Below are positions 34,502 to 43,548 of a stretch of DNA of 64,000 nucleotides, one piece after another. The stretch's first letter is position 1. Every line of letters starts with the position of its first letter. Where the stretch lies: the NCBI GenBank assembly GCA_035649495.1, contig DASRJL010000106.1:1-64000 (forward strand). Direction: 5' to 3'. The notes under the pieces were generated by a model. It was not told where the DNA came from, searched no databases, and worked only from the letters and a program-made list of their open reading frames with translations. A program made the position numbers and the translations under genes. Source of the stretch: SG8-41 sp035649495. GTDB taxonomy: Bacteria > Pseudomonadota > Gammaproteobacteria > Burkholderiales > SG8-41.

Positions 34502-35542
34502 CTATCGGCTCATTGAGCGCCGCTCAGTTTCGTCGGCGACCTCTGCTTCGATGAGGTCGATCAAGCCGCGCACCCACGACTCGCGGATGCCGTGCCCTAT
34601 GAACACGATGCGCGTGCGCCGGTCATCCGACGGCCAGCGGGGAAGCCAGACCGGCGCGTGGTAGACGTGCTGCACGCCGTGGATCACCGCCGGGCAGTCG
34701 GGGCGCTCGGCGACGCGGACGATGCCCTTCATGCGCCACAGGTCCGCGCCGCAGTTTTCCGCCAGCGCCGCGAGCACCAGCGCGAGCGTCACGGCGCGCA
34801 CCGGTTCCTCGCGGACGATGCAGAAAGTTGTGACGCCATCGTGATGGTGGTGATGGCGGCGGTGCGCATCGCCGGCCGCCGCGGTGATCGCCTCGCCGGC
34901 CAGCCAGGCGCGAACGTCGGGATGCCTGTCCGCGGTGTCGTACGGCCCGCAGTCGAACAGCTCTGACGGCGCGATCTCGCCGCGTACGACCGCGACCACT
35001 CGCGCACCGGGATTGACGGCGGCGAGGCGCTCGCCGACCTCGGCCGCACGGGCGCCCGGCAGGTCGGTCTTGGTGAGCACGATTCTGTCGGCGACGGCGG
35101 CCTGGCGCAGCGCCTCCTCGTGCCGCGTGAGCGTCGCGAGCCCGGTGAGCGCGTCCACGGTCGCCACGACGCCATCCAGCGCATAGACGTCGCAGAGGTC
35201 GCGGTCGGTCATCAACGCATGCAGGATAGGCGCCGGATCGGCGAGCCCCGTGGTCTCGACGACGACACGCTCGAAAGGCGGCACCGTTCCCGCTGCGCGG
35301 CGCGCGGCGAGATCGGAGAGCGTAAGCACGAGATCGCTCCTCACGTTGCAGCACAGGCAGCCGTTCGACAATTGCACGAAGCTCTCGTCGCTCGTCTCGA
35401 TGAGATCGTGATCCAGCCCGATCTCGCCGAACTCGTTGATGATGACCGCCGTCCGGCCCATCGCCGGGTCGCGCAGCAGGCGCCCGAGGAGCGTCGTCTT
35501 GCCGCTCCCCAGAAAGCCGGTGATGACGGAAACGGGGATCAT
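34502..35542 (-). CDS. COG0523 (CobW/P47K) G3E-family GTPase, candidate metallochaperone
   Basis: A 346-residue GTPase. Walker A is GFLGSGKTT (residues 9-17). The metal-binding CxCC motif is C62-L-C64-C65 in LSNGCLCCNVRSDL. ETTGLADPAPILHAL is the switch region and VLTKTDLPG the G4 motif. A His-rich stretch (HRRHHHHHDG) lies in the middle. Family members deliver zinc, cobalt or nitrile-hydratase metals. Its ATG overlaps the upstream stop (TGATG at 35540-35544), so translation is coupled. It ends an operon with dihydropyrimidinase, a binuclear zinc-type enzyme, suggesting metal delivery to it (inference). Confidence 0.93.
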   Translation of the reverse strand: MIPVSVITGFLGSGKTTLLGRLLRDPAMGRTAVIINEFGEIGLDHDLIETSDESFVQLSNGCLCCNVRSDLVLTLSDLAARRAAGTVPPFERVVVETTGLADPAPILHALMTDRDLCDVYALDGVVATVDALTGLATLTRHEEALRQAAVADRIVLTKTDLPGARAAEVGERLAAVNPGARVVAVVRGEIAPSELFDCGPYDTADRHPDVRAWLAGEAITAAAGDAHRRHHHHHDGVTTFCIVREEPVRAVTLALVLAALAENCGADLWRMKGIVRVAERPDCPAVIHGVQHVYHAPVWLPRWPSDDRRTRIVFIGHGIRESWVRGLIDLIEAEVADETERRSMSR

Positions 35543-35868
35543 CAGGCGCCAGGCGCCGGGGCGATGCGCACCGCGCTGCCGCGATTCACGCCCAGCGCGC
35601 CGCGCACGGCGCCCAGCATTCCGACCAGCGAGGCGCAGGCTCGCGGGCGCGTCTCGCGCGGACCGCCGGAGGCTTCGCCGGCAGCGCGCCAGCGCACGAG
35701 CCAGCGGCACGGCGGCGCTTCTCCGGAAGGGCGCTCGATCCACACGATGGCACCGTCGGCCGCGCGGACCAGCGCAACGACCGTCCCTTCGCCCGCTTCA
35801 ACCGTGCCGGCGACACGCCACAGGGCGAGGCTGTCGGCGACGAAATTCCGGAGCTGACCGTCGTCCAT
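35542..35868 (-). CDS. Small conserved-looking protein in dihydropyrimidinase operon
   Basis: A 108-residue protein from ATG 35868 (MDDGQLRNFVADSLALWRVA) that I do not recognise. It contains WIERPSGEAPPCRWLVRWRA and ends with a basic, alanine-rich tail. No signal peptide or membrane span. It lies between dihydropyrimidinase and the COG0523 GTPase with coupled translation to the latter, so it is probably a real operon member. An accessory or metal-handling role is possible by position only. Confidence 0.65.
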   Translation of the reverse strand: MDDGQLRNFVADSLALWRVAGTVEAGEGTVVALVRAADGAIVWIERPSGEAPPCRWLVRWRAAGEASGGPRETRPRACASLVGMLGAVRGALGVNRGSAVRIAPAPGA

Positions 35869-35880
35869 CTCCTCACCCTC

Positions 35881-35931
35881 GCGGCCCGTTACGCGGCTGG
35901 CTCGCAGCTGGCAGCTCGTAGCCCGGAGCTC
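35881..35931. repeat. GCAGCTGGCAGCTCGTAGC word array
   Basis: A run of AGCTGG/AGCTCG-type words (35903-35930) lies between the dihydropyrimidinase stop and the start of the 108-residue gene. It is a single arm with local self-complementarity. Confidence 0.5.
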
Positions 35932-37358
35932 TAGAGCATCGCCCCGCTGCGGATCTCCTCCGAGATCTTCCGCGGCAGGAACTGCCCGTCCTTCAGATCG
36001 CCGCTGAACTTGCCGTTCTCGACCACGACCTTGCCGCGCAGCACCGTGAGCGCGGGCCAGACGTGGACCTCGTGGCCCTCCCACGGGGTGTAGTCCTGCT
36101 CGTGCAGCATCTCCTTCCTGATCGTCGTTTTGAGCGCGGGGTCGAGCACGGTGATGTCGGCGTCCGACCCGGCGGCCAGCGCGCCCTTGCGCGGATAGAG
36201 CCCCATGATCTTCGCGGCGTTCGTCGAGACCCGGTCGACGAACTTCTCGAGCGAGTAGCCGCGCCGCCCGACCATCTCCGTGTACATGAGCGCGACGCGC
36301 GGCTCGACCCCGACGTTGCCGCCCGTGGTGTCGTCTATGCGCTTACCCTGAGTCTTGACCTTGAGCGAGCAGCACACCTCGTCCGTGGCGACCGTATGCA
36401 GCGTTCCGTCCCCCATGCCGGCCCACAGCGCGTCCTGGTCGGCTTGCGACTTGAGCGACGGGTAGGTGTGGTACATCTGGCCGTTGGGCCGCTTGTAGTC
36501 CTCCGCCGTGTACATCAGGTACTGGTGCAGCGTCTCGCCGTAGACCGGCATGCCGCGCGCTCGCGCTTCGCGCACCGCCTCGACGCCATTTCCCGCGCTG
36601 ATGTGCATGAAATAGAGCACGATGCCGGGCACGTTGCGGGCGAGCCCCAGCACGCGACGGAAGGACAGGTCCTCCGACAGCGCGTTGTGCACCTCCGCCA
36701 TGTTCTCGAACCCGGTGCGGCCTTCGCGGATCAGCTTGTCGTACATGTGCATCACGATGTCGTTGTCCTCGCCGTGGATCACGCACATGCCGCGTGCTTC
36801 CGCGACGACCTTGAACACCTCCCAGATGTCGCCGAAATCGACCTTGCGGCCGCGCCGGCTGGGCGTGATATCGGTCGTGAAGATCTTTATGGTGGGGTAG
36901 CCGGAGCGTAGCGCCTCGCGCAACTGGCCGAAGATCTCCGGCGGCAGATCGCCCTCGATCATGACGTGCAGGCTGTAGTCGCAATAGCACTGGTGGGTCC
37001 AGTCCTCGTGGCGGCGCTCGATCGCCTGCTGGATGGTGTTGCCGTGCGTCCAGCGGACGAAATCGATCATGGTCGTGGTACCGCCGTAGAGCGCGGCGCG
37101 GCTCACCACTGACGGCGGATCGGTGGCGGTAACGGTGCCATCGGGACTGGGCGTATACCACTTGAGGTGGACGTGCGGATCGATGCCGCCCGGCATCACG
37201 ATTTTGCCGGTGGCGTCGATCAGCCGCCGGGTCTCGCCGGCTCCGACCGTTCCTGCCGCCGCGACCGCGGCGATTCTTTCGCCCTGTACGGCGACGTCGC
37301 AGGCTCCGACTCCCGCGGGGGTTACCACGCGGTCACTGCGTATCACGAGATCGAACAT
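35931..37358 (-). CDS. hydA: Dihydropyrimidinase / D-hydantoinase
   Basis: A 475-residue cyclic amidohydrolase. The start at 37358 has GGAGGAC upstream. The metal site is visible: VMPGGIDPHVHLKW (H-x-H), PTIKIFTT with the carboxylated-lysine position, CVIHGEDND and YFMHISAGNGV for the two later histidines, and VATDEVCCS with the aspartate. Signature C-terminal text is LYPRKGALAAGSDADITVLD. It opens dihydropyrimidine or hydantoin rings in the cytoplasm. It follows the MmgE/PrpD gene and precedes the small and COG0523 genes on one strand. Confidence 0.93.
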   Translation of the reverse strand: MFDLVIRSDRVVTPAGVGACDVAVQGERIAAVAAAGTVGAGETRRLIDATGKIVMPGGIDPHVHLKWYTPSPDGTVTATDPPSVVSRAALYGGTTTMIDFVRWTHGNTIQQAIERRHEDWTHQCYCDYSLHVMIEGDLPPEIFGQLREALRSGYPTIKIFTTDITPSRRGRKVDFGDIWEVFKVVAEARGMCVIHGEDNDIVMHMYDKLIREGRTGFENMAEVHNALSEDLSFRRVLGLARNVPGIVLYFMHISAGNGVEAVREARARGMPVYGETLHQYLMYTAEDYKRPNGQMYHTYPSLKSQADQDALWAGMGDGTLHTVATDEVCCSLKVKTQGKRIDDTTGGNVGVEPRVALMYTEMVGRRGYSLEKFVDRVSTNAAKIMGLYPRKGALAAGSDADITVLDPALKTTIRKEMLHEQDYTPWEGHEVHVWPALTVLRGKVVVENGKFSGDLKDGQFLPRKISEEIRSGAML

Positions 37359-37383
37359 TGGATGTCCTCCCCAAAATACAGCT

Positions 37384-38730
37384 TTACCCGCCACGCATCA
37401 GCGCGACCAATTCCCGCACGCTCCCCAGCTCCTCGCACCTGTCCACTGCCTGCTCGACGCGGAGAGCAGCCGCAGGCGCGAGCACGTGTCCCGCCAGCTC
37501 CCGGAACTTGTCCCGCAGCGCCGACTCCGGAAATGGATCATTGAAATCGCCCCGGTGGCTGTCCCGCGCACGGATGCACTCGCGGCCGTCCTTCAGTCTC
37601 ACTGTAACGCGGGCGGGCTTGAGGCGCGGAACGAGCGCGCTCATCGCCGGATCCTCCGCCATGGTCACGCGGTGCCGCAGCGCGGCGACGGCGGGATCCG
37701 CGAGCGCGGCATCGTCGATGTCGCCGTGGCCCGCGCTGCCTTTCACGACCATCACGGCCGCGGCGTGCGGCAGCGAGTACTTCGACGCGAAGTAGTTCGG
37801 CGGGTCCGGGTTGCGCATCACTGAAGCGAAACGATAGGTCGTGAACTCGATGCGCTCGATCTCTTCCGGGCGCGGCCGCAGCTCGGCAAGCGCCTCCTGC
37901 AGGCAATCGAGCGCGGGGTGGATGGGGTTGCAGCACGCGTAGAGGCGGAAATAATTGCGCGTGATCTCCCACCGGTTGCCCAGTTCGTCTACAAGTCCTT
38001 CAGTGCGGAACCCTTCGCCCACCATCCTGCCGAGCGCCTCTTCGACCGCATCCTCCTGAGCCTCGAAGCCGGCGAGGACAAGATCAGGCGCGAGCGCGCC
38101 GACGAACCCACTCATGCCGCCCGCGACGTTCAGCGTCGTCGCGCCAGCGACTGTATTGGTGTAGCTGGGCGTCAGCAGCTGCGTGGTCGCTACGCGCATG
38201 GCGCGGCTCACACCCCGCGCATCGAGCCCGCGCACGCGCGCCCCGGCGGCAGCCGCGGCGAGGAGCATGGCTTGTCCGTTCTGGTGCGCGAAAGGCCGCG
38301 GTGTGAACGCCGCGCCGAGCCGCGCGGCGACGTCGTATCCGAGGACCAGGGCCGCGAGCATCTCGCGGCCGGTCGCCGCAGCATGCTCGCCTACGGCCAG
38401 CACGCCCGGCAGGATCTGCATCGCCGCCTGACCCGAGGCGAGACGCATGCCTTCGCACAGTTCGATCGCGCGGCCGGCGATGCCGTTCAGGAGCGCGGCG
38501 GTGCGCGGGTCATGTGCCGGCCAGCCATCCGCGAGGACCGTGGCGCCGCTGCCCGCGGTGGCCGACAGTCGTTCCCGCAGTTGCCGGACCTCGGGGCGCA
38601 CCGATCCTGCGAGGATGACGCCGAGCGTGTCGAGGAGCACCAGCTTCGCATGGCGTCTCACCGCCTCCGGCACGTTCTCCAGCCGGGTCTCCGCGACGAA
38701 CCGTGCCAGCTCCTCGATTTTCTGTCCCAT
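37384..38730 (-). CDS. MmgE/PrpD family protein
   Basis: A 448-residue protein of the 2-methylcitrate dehydratase / cis-aconitate decarboxylase superfamily. N-terminal LARFVAETRLENVPEAVRRH and LLDTLGVILAGSVRPEVRQL are typical, as are NGIAGRAIELCEGMRLASGQ and HQNGQAMLLAAAAAGARVRG. Catabolic paralogues act on unknown di- or tricarboxylates. It is 25 bp upstream of dihydropyrimidinase. The family often pairs with Bug proteins and amidases in Burkholderiales (general knowledge). Confidence 0.9.
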   Translation of the reverse strand: MGQKIEELARFVAETRLENVPEAVRRHAKLVLLDTLGVILAGSVRPEVRQLRERLSATAGSGATVLADGWPAHDPRTAALLNGIAGRAIELCEGMRLASGQAAMQILPGVLAVGEHAAATGREMLAALVLGYDVAARLGAAFTPRPFAHQNGQAMLLAAAAAGARVRGLDARGVSRAMRVATTQLLTPSYTNTVAGATTLNVAGGMSGFVGALAPDLVLAGFEAQEDAVEEALGRMVGEGFRTEGLVDELGNRWEITRNYFRLYACCNPIHPALDCLQEALAELRPRPEEIERIEFTTYRFASVMRNPDPPNYFASKYSLPHAAAVMVVKGSAGHGDIDDAALADPAVAALRHRVTMAEDPAMSALVPRLKPARVTVRLKDGRECIRARDSHRGDFNDPFPESALRDKFRELAGHVLAPAAALRVEQAVDRCEELGSVRELVALMRGG

Positions 38731-38864
38731 GTCGCTACATCCGCTTCAGCAGCGCCATCCAGGTCGACCCGTCATGCACACCCGGGAAGCCGGAGACGAT
38801 AGACTGTGCCGTCAGGAAAAAGCAGGGATCAGCTTATCATGGGACAACTCGGGAACGTCGCGCC

Positions 38865-39671
38865 ATGTCGATGATCGTCAACGCACGGATGTACTCGGTG
38901 TGCCCGGCCGCGAAGGAGGCCTGGCGCACCCTGATCCGCTGGGTCATGCGTCGCGCGGGCGTCGACTGGCAGTTCTTCGACTGGGATCCGCCGAATCTTC
39001 TCTCGGATCTGTGGGCGCGGGACGATCTGGGCTGCGCCATGATGTGCGGGCTTCCCTACTCGCTGCGCGAGCCCAGGGCACTGATTCTTGCCGCACCCGT
39101 GCCTTCGGCGCCGCGCTACGGGGACCGCTCCGTCTATTTCAGCGATCTCGCCGTCCGCGCCGATTCCGATTACCGGACCCTCGAGGACACGTTCGGCGGC
39201 GTCCTTGGCTACACCCTCAAGGATTCGCAGTCGGGATACTTCGCGCTCCGCCACCACCTGCTGCCGCTCGAGCGAAAGGGGCCGTTGCCGTACCGCGCCA
39301 TCGTGGGCAACCTGATGAACCCCAAAGGCGTGATCCAGGCATTGGCCGACGGACGGATCGATGTCGGCCCGCTCGACAGTTATTGCCACGACATCTTCCG
39401 CAATCTCGATCCTGCCTTCGCGTCGCAGGTGCGCGTCGTCGCGACTACGGCCCCGACACCGATGCCGCCCCTGGTCTCGACGGCAGCGCTCGACGCGGCG
39501 ACGTTGACCAGGATCCGCGAGGCTTTTCTCGCCGTCGCGACCGCGTCTGAGCTTGGCCCCGTGCGGGCAGACCTCGTGCTGAAAGGTTTCGTGGTACCCG
39601 AGCCCGATGACTTCAACGTTCAGAAGCAGCGCGCCCATGATGTCGAGCAGAACGGAGCCGAATGGCCATGA
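38865..39671 (+). CDS. PhnD-like phosphate/phosphonate-type ABC binding protein, no signal peptide
   Basis: A 268-residue protein from ATG 38865. NARMYSVCPAAKEAWRTL at the N-terminus, DLGCAMMCGLPYS, YRTLEDTFGGVLGYTLKDSQSG and ALADGRIDVGPLDSYCHDIF are the periplasmic binding protein type II segments of the PhnD/SsuA-like group (the last is the usual ADGxxDVgpldSy motif). There is no signal peptide and no ABC ATPase or permease nearby. Its stop overlaps the start of the next Bug gene by 10 bp, implying co-translation. Confidence 0.82.
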   Translation: MSMIVNARMYSVCPAAKEAWRTLIRWVMRRAGVDWQFFDWDPPNLLSDLWARDDLGCAMMCGLPYSLREPRALILAAPVPSAPRYGDRSVYFSDLAVRADSDYRTLEDTFGGVLGYTLKDSQSGYFALRHHLLPLERKGPLPYRAIVGNLMNPKGVIQALADGRIDVGPLDSYCHDIFRNLDPAFASQVRVVATTAPTPMPPLVSTAALDAATLTRIREAFLAVATASELGPVRADLVLKGFVVPEPDDFNVQKQRAHDVEQNGAEWP

Positions 39672-40657
39672 TTCCCTGCAGTGGACCCGTCCGGACAACC
39701 CTTGCACTCGCGATCGGCGCGGCGAGCGCGCTGCTTGCAGTTGCCGTGAACGCCCAGCCGTATCCGTCGAAGCCGGTCCGGATCATCGTGCCGTTCGCGC
39801 CGGGCGGCGCATCCGACCTCCTGCCGCGCATGGTCGGGCAGAAGCTGACCGAGGCATGGGGACAACAGATCATCGTCGATAACCGGCCCGGTGGTGCAGG
39901 GAATATAGGCATGGGCCTGGGCGCCAAGGCGCCGCCGGACGGCTACACGCTCCTCTCCGCGCCCAACGGCAACCTGGTCGTCAACCCGCACATGTACTCG
40001 AAGCTGCCGTACGACGTGTTCCGCGATCTCGCGCCGATTACGCTCATGGCGGCGGTCCAGAACATCCTCGTCGTTCACCCCAGCCTCCCGGTGAAGACCG
40101 TGCGCGACATCGTCTCCCTGGCCAAGGCGAGGCCCGGCGCGCTCACCTACGGCTCTCCCGGCAACGGCAGCCAGGGGCACGTCGGCGTGGAACTGCTCAA
40201 GATGATGACGGGTATCGACATGACGCACGTGCCGTACAACGGGGTGGGGCCGGCCATCCGCGAGCTCCTCGGTGGCCAGACATCGCTTGCGCTCGGCCAG
40301 ACTCCTGCAGTGCTTCCTCACGTTCAATCCGGCAGGCTTCGCGCCGTGGCGGCGGCGAGTCCCAAACGTCTTGCGATCCTGCCCGATCTGCCGACTATCG
40401 CCGAATCCAATCTCGCGGGATTCGAGGCCGTGTCATGGTATGCGCTGATGGCTCCCGCCGAGACGCCCAGGGAGATCGTCGCGCGCCTCTCCACCGAGAT
40501 CACCCGCGTCGTGCGGCTTCAGGACATCCGTGAACGGCTGAACAGTCTGGGCGCGGAACCGGTCGGCGGCACCCCGGACGAGCTTGCCGCAACGATGCGG
40601 TCCGAGTCGTCGCGCTGGGCGAAGGTGATCAAGACAGCCGGGATCAAGGCAGACTGA
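39662..40657 (+). CDS. Bug/TctC-family substrate-binding protein
   Basis: A 331-residue binding protein. Its start overlaps the end of the PhnD-like gene. Signal peptide: TLALAIGAASALLAVAVNAQ. Marks: PSKPVRIIVPFAPGGASDLL, VDNRPGGAGNIGMGLG, APPDGYTLLSAPNGN and VPYNGVGPAIRELLGG (Asn where most have Lys in YKG). The pairing of two different binding-protein types in overlapping genes suggests they serve the same or related ligands. Tail to tail with another Bug gene 18 bp away. Confidence 0.93.
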   Translation: MAMIPCSGPVRTTLALAIGAASALLAVAVNAQPYPSKPVRIIVPFAPGGASDLLPRMVGQKLTEAWGQQIIVDNRPGGAGNIGMGLGAKAPPDGYTLLSAPNGNLVVNPHMYSKLPYDVFRDLAPITLMAAVQNILVVHPSLPVKTVRDIVSLAKARPGALTYGSPGNGSQGHVGVELLKMMTGIDMTHVPYNGVGPAIRELLGGQTSLALGQTPAVLPHVQSGRLRAVAAASPKRLAILPDLPTIAESNLAGFEAVSWYALMAPAETPREIVARLSTEITRVVRLQDIRERLNSLGAEPVGGTPDELAATMRSESSRWAKVIKTAGIKAD

Positions 40658-40675
40658 AGACCTGCACGTAACCCG

Positions 40676-41662
40676 CTAGTCCAGCCTGATCCCCGCCTGC
40701 TGGATGATGCGGGTCCACTTGGCGATCTCGTCGCGCACGAAGCGATCGAACTCACCCGGCTTATTGCCGACCGGCGTGGCGCCCTGCTCCAGCGTGAGCT
40801 TGCGGATCGCCGGCGTCGCCATCGCTTTCGCCACTTCGGCGCTCACCTGCTCGACGATCGCGAGCGGCGTGCCCGCCGGCGCCATCAGGCCGAACCAGCC
40901 TATCGCTTCGTAGTCTTTGACTCCGGCCTCCATAACGGTCGGGACTTCGGGCAGCACCGGCGAGCGCTCGCGCGTGGACACCGCCAGCGCCCGCAGCCTG
41001 CCGGCGCGTATCAGGGCAATTGCCGTTTCGAGCGTATTGAATGCCGTCGTCGCTTCGCCTCCCATCACCGCGGCCGTCGTCGCGCCGCCACTCTTGTACG
41101 GCACGTGCGTCAACTGGGTCTTGGTGACGATGCCGAAGAGCGCCCCCGCCAGGTGCATTGCGCTTCCCGCGCCGGAAGACGCATAGAGCACCTCCCCGGG
41201 TCGGCCGCGCGCGAGCTTGACCAGGCCCTGCAGGTCTTTCACCGGCAGCGACTGGATCACGACGATCACGTGCGGCACCTGCACGACCTGCGCTATGCGC
41301 GTGAAGTCCTTGATCGGGTCGAACCGCAGCTTGGGGTACAGGCCGGGGTTGAAAGAGAACGACGCCGACGTCATCAGCAGCGTATAGCCGTCAGGGGGGG
41401 ACTTGGCGACGTACTCGGTCCCCAGCGTCGAGCCCGCGCCCGGCCGGTTCTCGACGATGAATTGCCGGCCGGTCGTCTCCGTGAAATGCTGAGCCAGGAT
41501 GCGTGAGAATATGTCGGTCCCGCCGCCCGGACCGAACGGCGTGACGATGCGCACCGTTTTTTCCGGATACTTCTGCGCTGCGACATCGCAGGTCAAAGTG
41601 GAAGCGCAAATGGACGCAGCGATGGCTGTAACCAACATCGCTCGAGAATGGCGAGTCTTCAT
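40676..41662 (-). CDS. Bug/TctC-family substrate-binding protein
   Basis: A 328-residue protein from MKTRHSRAMLVTAIAASICA; an in-frame ATG at 41686 would add eight residues. The signal peptide ends near TLTCDVAAQ, and a lipobox is unlikely. Marks: PEKTVRIVTPFGPGGGTDIF, VENRPGAGSTLGTE, AKSPPDGYTLLMTS, HLAGALFGIVTKT and VPYKSGGATTAAVMGGE. It is convergent with the Bug gene at 39662. The upstream 91 bp hold nothing I can name. Confidence 0.93.
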   Translation of the reverse strand: MKTRHSRAMLVTAIAASICASTLTCDVAAQKYPEKTVRIVTPFGPGGGTDIFSRILAQHFTETTGRQFIVENRPGAGSTLGTEYVAKSPPDGYTLLMTSASFSFNPGLYPKLRFDPIKDFTRIAQVVQVPHVIVVIQSLPVKDLQGLVKLARGRPGEVLYASSGAGSAMHLAGALFGIVTKTQLTHVPYKSGGATTAAVMGGEATTAFNTLETAIALIRAGRLRALAVSTRERSPVLPEVPTVMEAGVKDYEAIGWFGLMAPAGTPLAIVEQVSAEVAKAMATPAIRKLTLEQGATPVGNKPGEFDRFVRDEIAKWTRIIQQAGIRLD

Positions 41663-41790
41663 AGTGTCCTGGACGAGAAACTCCATCCCAACGCGAGGAA
41701 AGTACGTCTGCCTGCCAAACCACTACGCTTGAACGGAAGCGGATGCATTGCGACAGTTATTTGTAAATAAAAATCTTCCGAGACCCCTCA

Positions 41791-42378
41791 TCACTCTGAT
41801 AGCGCTTCGTCGAGAAAATCCAGGCGGTCCTGGCCCCAGTAGAGGACGTTCCGGTACACCCACGTCGGCGTTCCAAAGACGCCGTGATCAGCCGCTTCCT
41901 TCTCGGATGCCTTCCACGCCGCCACGATTTCCGGCGTGTCCTGCATCGCCAACAGTCGCTCGCCGTCCATGCCCAGCGATTTCGCCACGGCGACGCGCAC
42001 CGCCGGCTCTTTCACGTCTTTTTCCTCGCTCCACAACGCGTGCAGCAGCCCATGGCTCAGCGCCAGCGCGTCCCAGCCGAGCTTGTCGGCGGCGATCACC
42101 ATGCGGGCGCAGAACTCGTTGTTGGTCGGATAGTGCTTGGGCCGCAGCACGAGCGGCATGTTGAGGCGCTTGCGCCAGCGGTCCAGCTCGACCTCGTGGT
42201 AGCGCTGCCGAGCGTCGGGACGGGTACGGAGCGGAATGCCTCCATTCGGAGGCACGATCCGGGTCGGACGCACGACCACGTCCAGGTCGTGTTTTCTGAT
42301 CAGGTCCCGAAACTTTGGCCAGCCCATGTAGGCCCATGGGGAGGACAGGGAGTGGAAATAAATGACGGTCTTTTTCAC
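41791..42378 (-). CDS. 2-hydroxychromene-2-carboxylate isomerase-like DsbA-family protein
   Basis: A 195-residue thioredoxin-fold protein of the HCCA isomerase / kappa-GST type. YFHSLSSPWAYMGWPKFRDL has the active-site serine region in place of a CxxC. VVRPTRIVPPNGGIPLRT and HGVFGTPTWVYRNVLYWGQDR (cis-proline GTPTW and substrate loop) are diagnostic. HCCA isomerases act in naphthalene-type aromatic degradation with glutathione; the exact substrate here is not certain. No signal peptide. Divergent from the Bug gene at 42461. Confidence 0.9.
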   Translation of the reverse strand: MKKTVIYFHSLSSPWAYMGWPKFRDLIRKHDLDVVVRPTRIVPPNGGIPLRTRPDARQRYHEVELDRWRKRLNMPLVLRPKHYPTNNEFCARMVIAADKLGWDALALSHGLLHALWSEEKDVKEPAVRVAVAKSLGMDGERLLAMQDTPEIVAAWKASEKEAADHGVFGTPTWVYRNVLYWGQDRLDFLDEALSE

Positions 42379-42401
42379 AGGATTCAGGATTCAGGATTCG
42401 G
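42378..42401. repeat. GGATTCA word array
   Basis: CAGGATTCAGGATTCAGGATTC, three tandem 7-bp words, begins at the first base of the isomerase start codon and lies in its leader. No inverse arm is visible. Confidence 0.6.
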
Positions 42402-42460
42402 CAGAGGTTATTCTATCCCACGCCTCCGCGTGTCCACTGGGAGGTCCTCTATAATCGGAT

Positions 42461-43438
42461 ATGGTCCCTCAGTACAAGGTCATCCTTCATCCTTCCTCCT
42501 TCTACCTTTGCTGCGCGCTCGCCTTCGCCGCGAGCGCGCAGCAGTGGCCCGCCAAGCCGTTGCGCATCGTCGCGCCGAGCGCCGCCGGCAGCGCCGCCGA
42601 CACGCTTGCCCGCGTCGTCGCGCCGCCTCTTTCGGACCGTCTCGGCCAACCGGTGATCGTCGATACGCGCCCCGGCGCAGCGACCATCATAGGGACGGAA
42701 ATCGTGGCCAAGTCTCCGCCGGACGGCCACACGCTGCTGATCGGCCTGCCGGCCCTCACGATCAATCCGTCCATCTACAAGTCGCTGTCGTACGACGGGC
42801 TCAAGGATTTCACCGCGATCACGCAGGGGATCCGGCAATCCAACCTGCTCGTCGTGCATCCATCGTTACCGGTACGATCGACGAAGGAGCTGATCGCGCT
42901 CGCCAGGGCCCGCCCCGGCGAACTGGTGTACGCTTCCGCCGGCATCGGCGCCGCCTCTCACCTGGCGGTGGAGTTGTTCATGCTCCAGTCCGGAACGAAG
43001 ATGCTGCACGTGCCGTACAAGGGACCCACCCCCGGCGTGATCGATCTCATCGCCGGCCGCGTTTCGGTCATGGCGACGAGCACGCTATCCACGTTGACGC
43101 ACGTGAGAAGCGGCCGTTTGCGCGCACTGGGCATAACGACCGCGACCCGCGCGCCCCTCCTGCCCGACATTCCCACCGTCGCCGAAACCGGCCTCCCCGG
43201 CTACGAAGCGGTGTCGTGGTTCGGATTCATGGCGCCGGCGGGTACGCCGAAGGAAGTGATCGCGCGGCTCCACAAGGAGATCGTGGCGATCCTGAACCAG
43301 CCGGAGATCAAAGAGCGCTTCGCGCGCGACGGCGCGGAAGTCGTGGCGGGCTCGCCGGAGGATTTCGCCGCGTACATCAGGTCGGAGGCGGTGAAGTGGG
43401 CGAAGGTGGTGAAGGCGGCGGGGATCAAGCCGGAGTAA
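42461..43438 (+). CDS. Bug/TctC-family substrate-binding protein with repeat-derived leader
   Basis: A 325-residue binding protein. The signal peptide is YKVILHPSSFYLCCALAFAA, ending SAQQ. The codons for KVILHPSS are AAGGTCATCCTTCATCCTTC, which is the CATCC-word repeat found in spacers elsewhere in the window. Marks: PAKPLRIVAPSAAGSAADTL, VDTRPGAATIIGTE, AKSPPDGHTLLIGLP, HLAVELFMLQSGT and VPYKGPTPGVIDLI. A TATAAT hexamer at 42450-42455, 5 bases before the ATG, is probably fortuitous. Divergent from the isomerase. Confidence 0.92.
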   Translation: MVPQYKVILHPSSFYLCCALAFAASAQQWPAKPLRIVAPSAAGSAADTLARVVAPPLSDRLGQPVIVDTRPGAATIIGTEIVAKSPPDGHTLLIGLPALTINPSIYKSLSYDGLKDFTAITQGIRQSNLLVVHPSLPVRSTKELIALARARPGELVYASAGIGAASHLAVELFMLQSGTKMLHVPYKGPTPGVIDLIAGRVSVMATSTLSTLTHVRSGRLRALGITTATRAPLLPDIPTVAETGLPGYEAVSWFGFMAPAGTPKEVIARLHKEIVAILNQPEIKERFARDGAEVVAGSPEDFAAYIRSEAVKWAKVVKAAGIKPE

Positions 43439-43461
43439 CGCGTCGAGGGGCGGAGCAGGGG

Positions 43462-43476
43462 CCCCGGTTTCCGGGG
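43462..43476. terminator. Short hairpin in convergent spacer
   Basis: CCCCGG-ttt-CCGGGG lies between the Bug stop and the acyl-CoA ligase stop, which are convergent. It has a 6-bp GC stem and no T-run. Possible bidirectional terminator. Confidence 0.35.
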
Positions 43477-43548
43477 ATGCGACCCCCGGTGACGCGCACC
43501 GATTGCTGAAGAGACAATGACGGAATCACCGATAGTCGATTGGGCCGG

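Noticed and set aside
42450..42455. TATAAT hexamer as a -10 box for the Bug gene at 42461
   Set aside because: It lies 5 bases before the ATG and would require a leaderless transcript, and no matching -35 box is seen.
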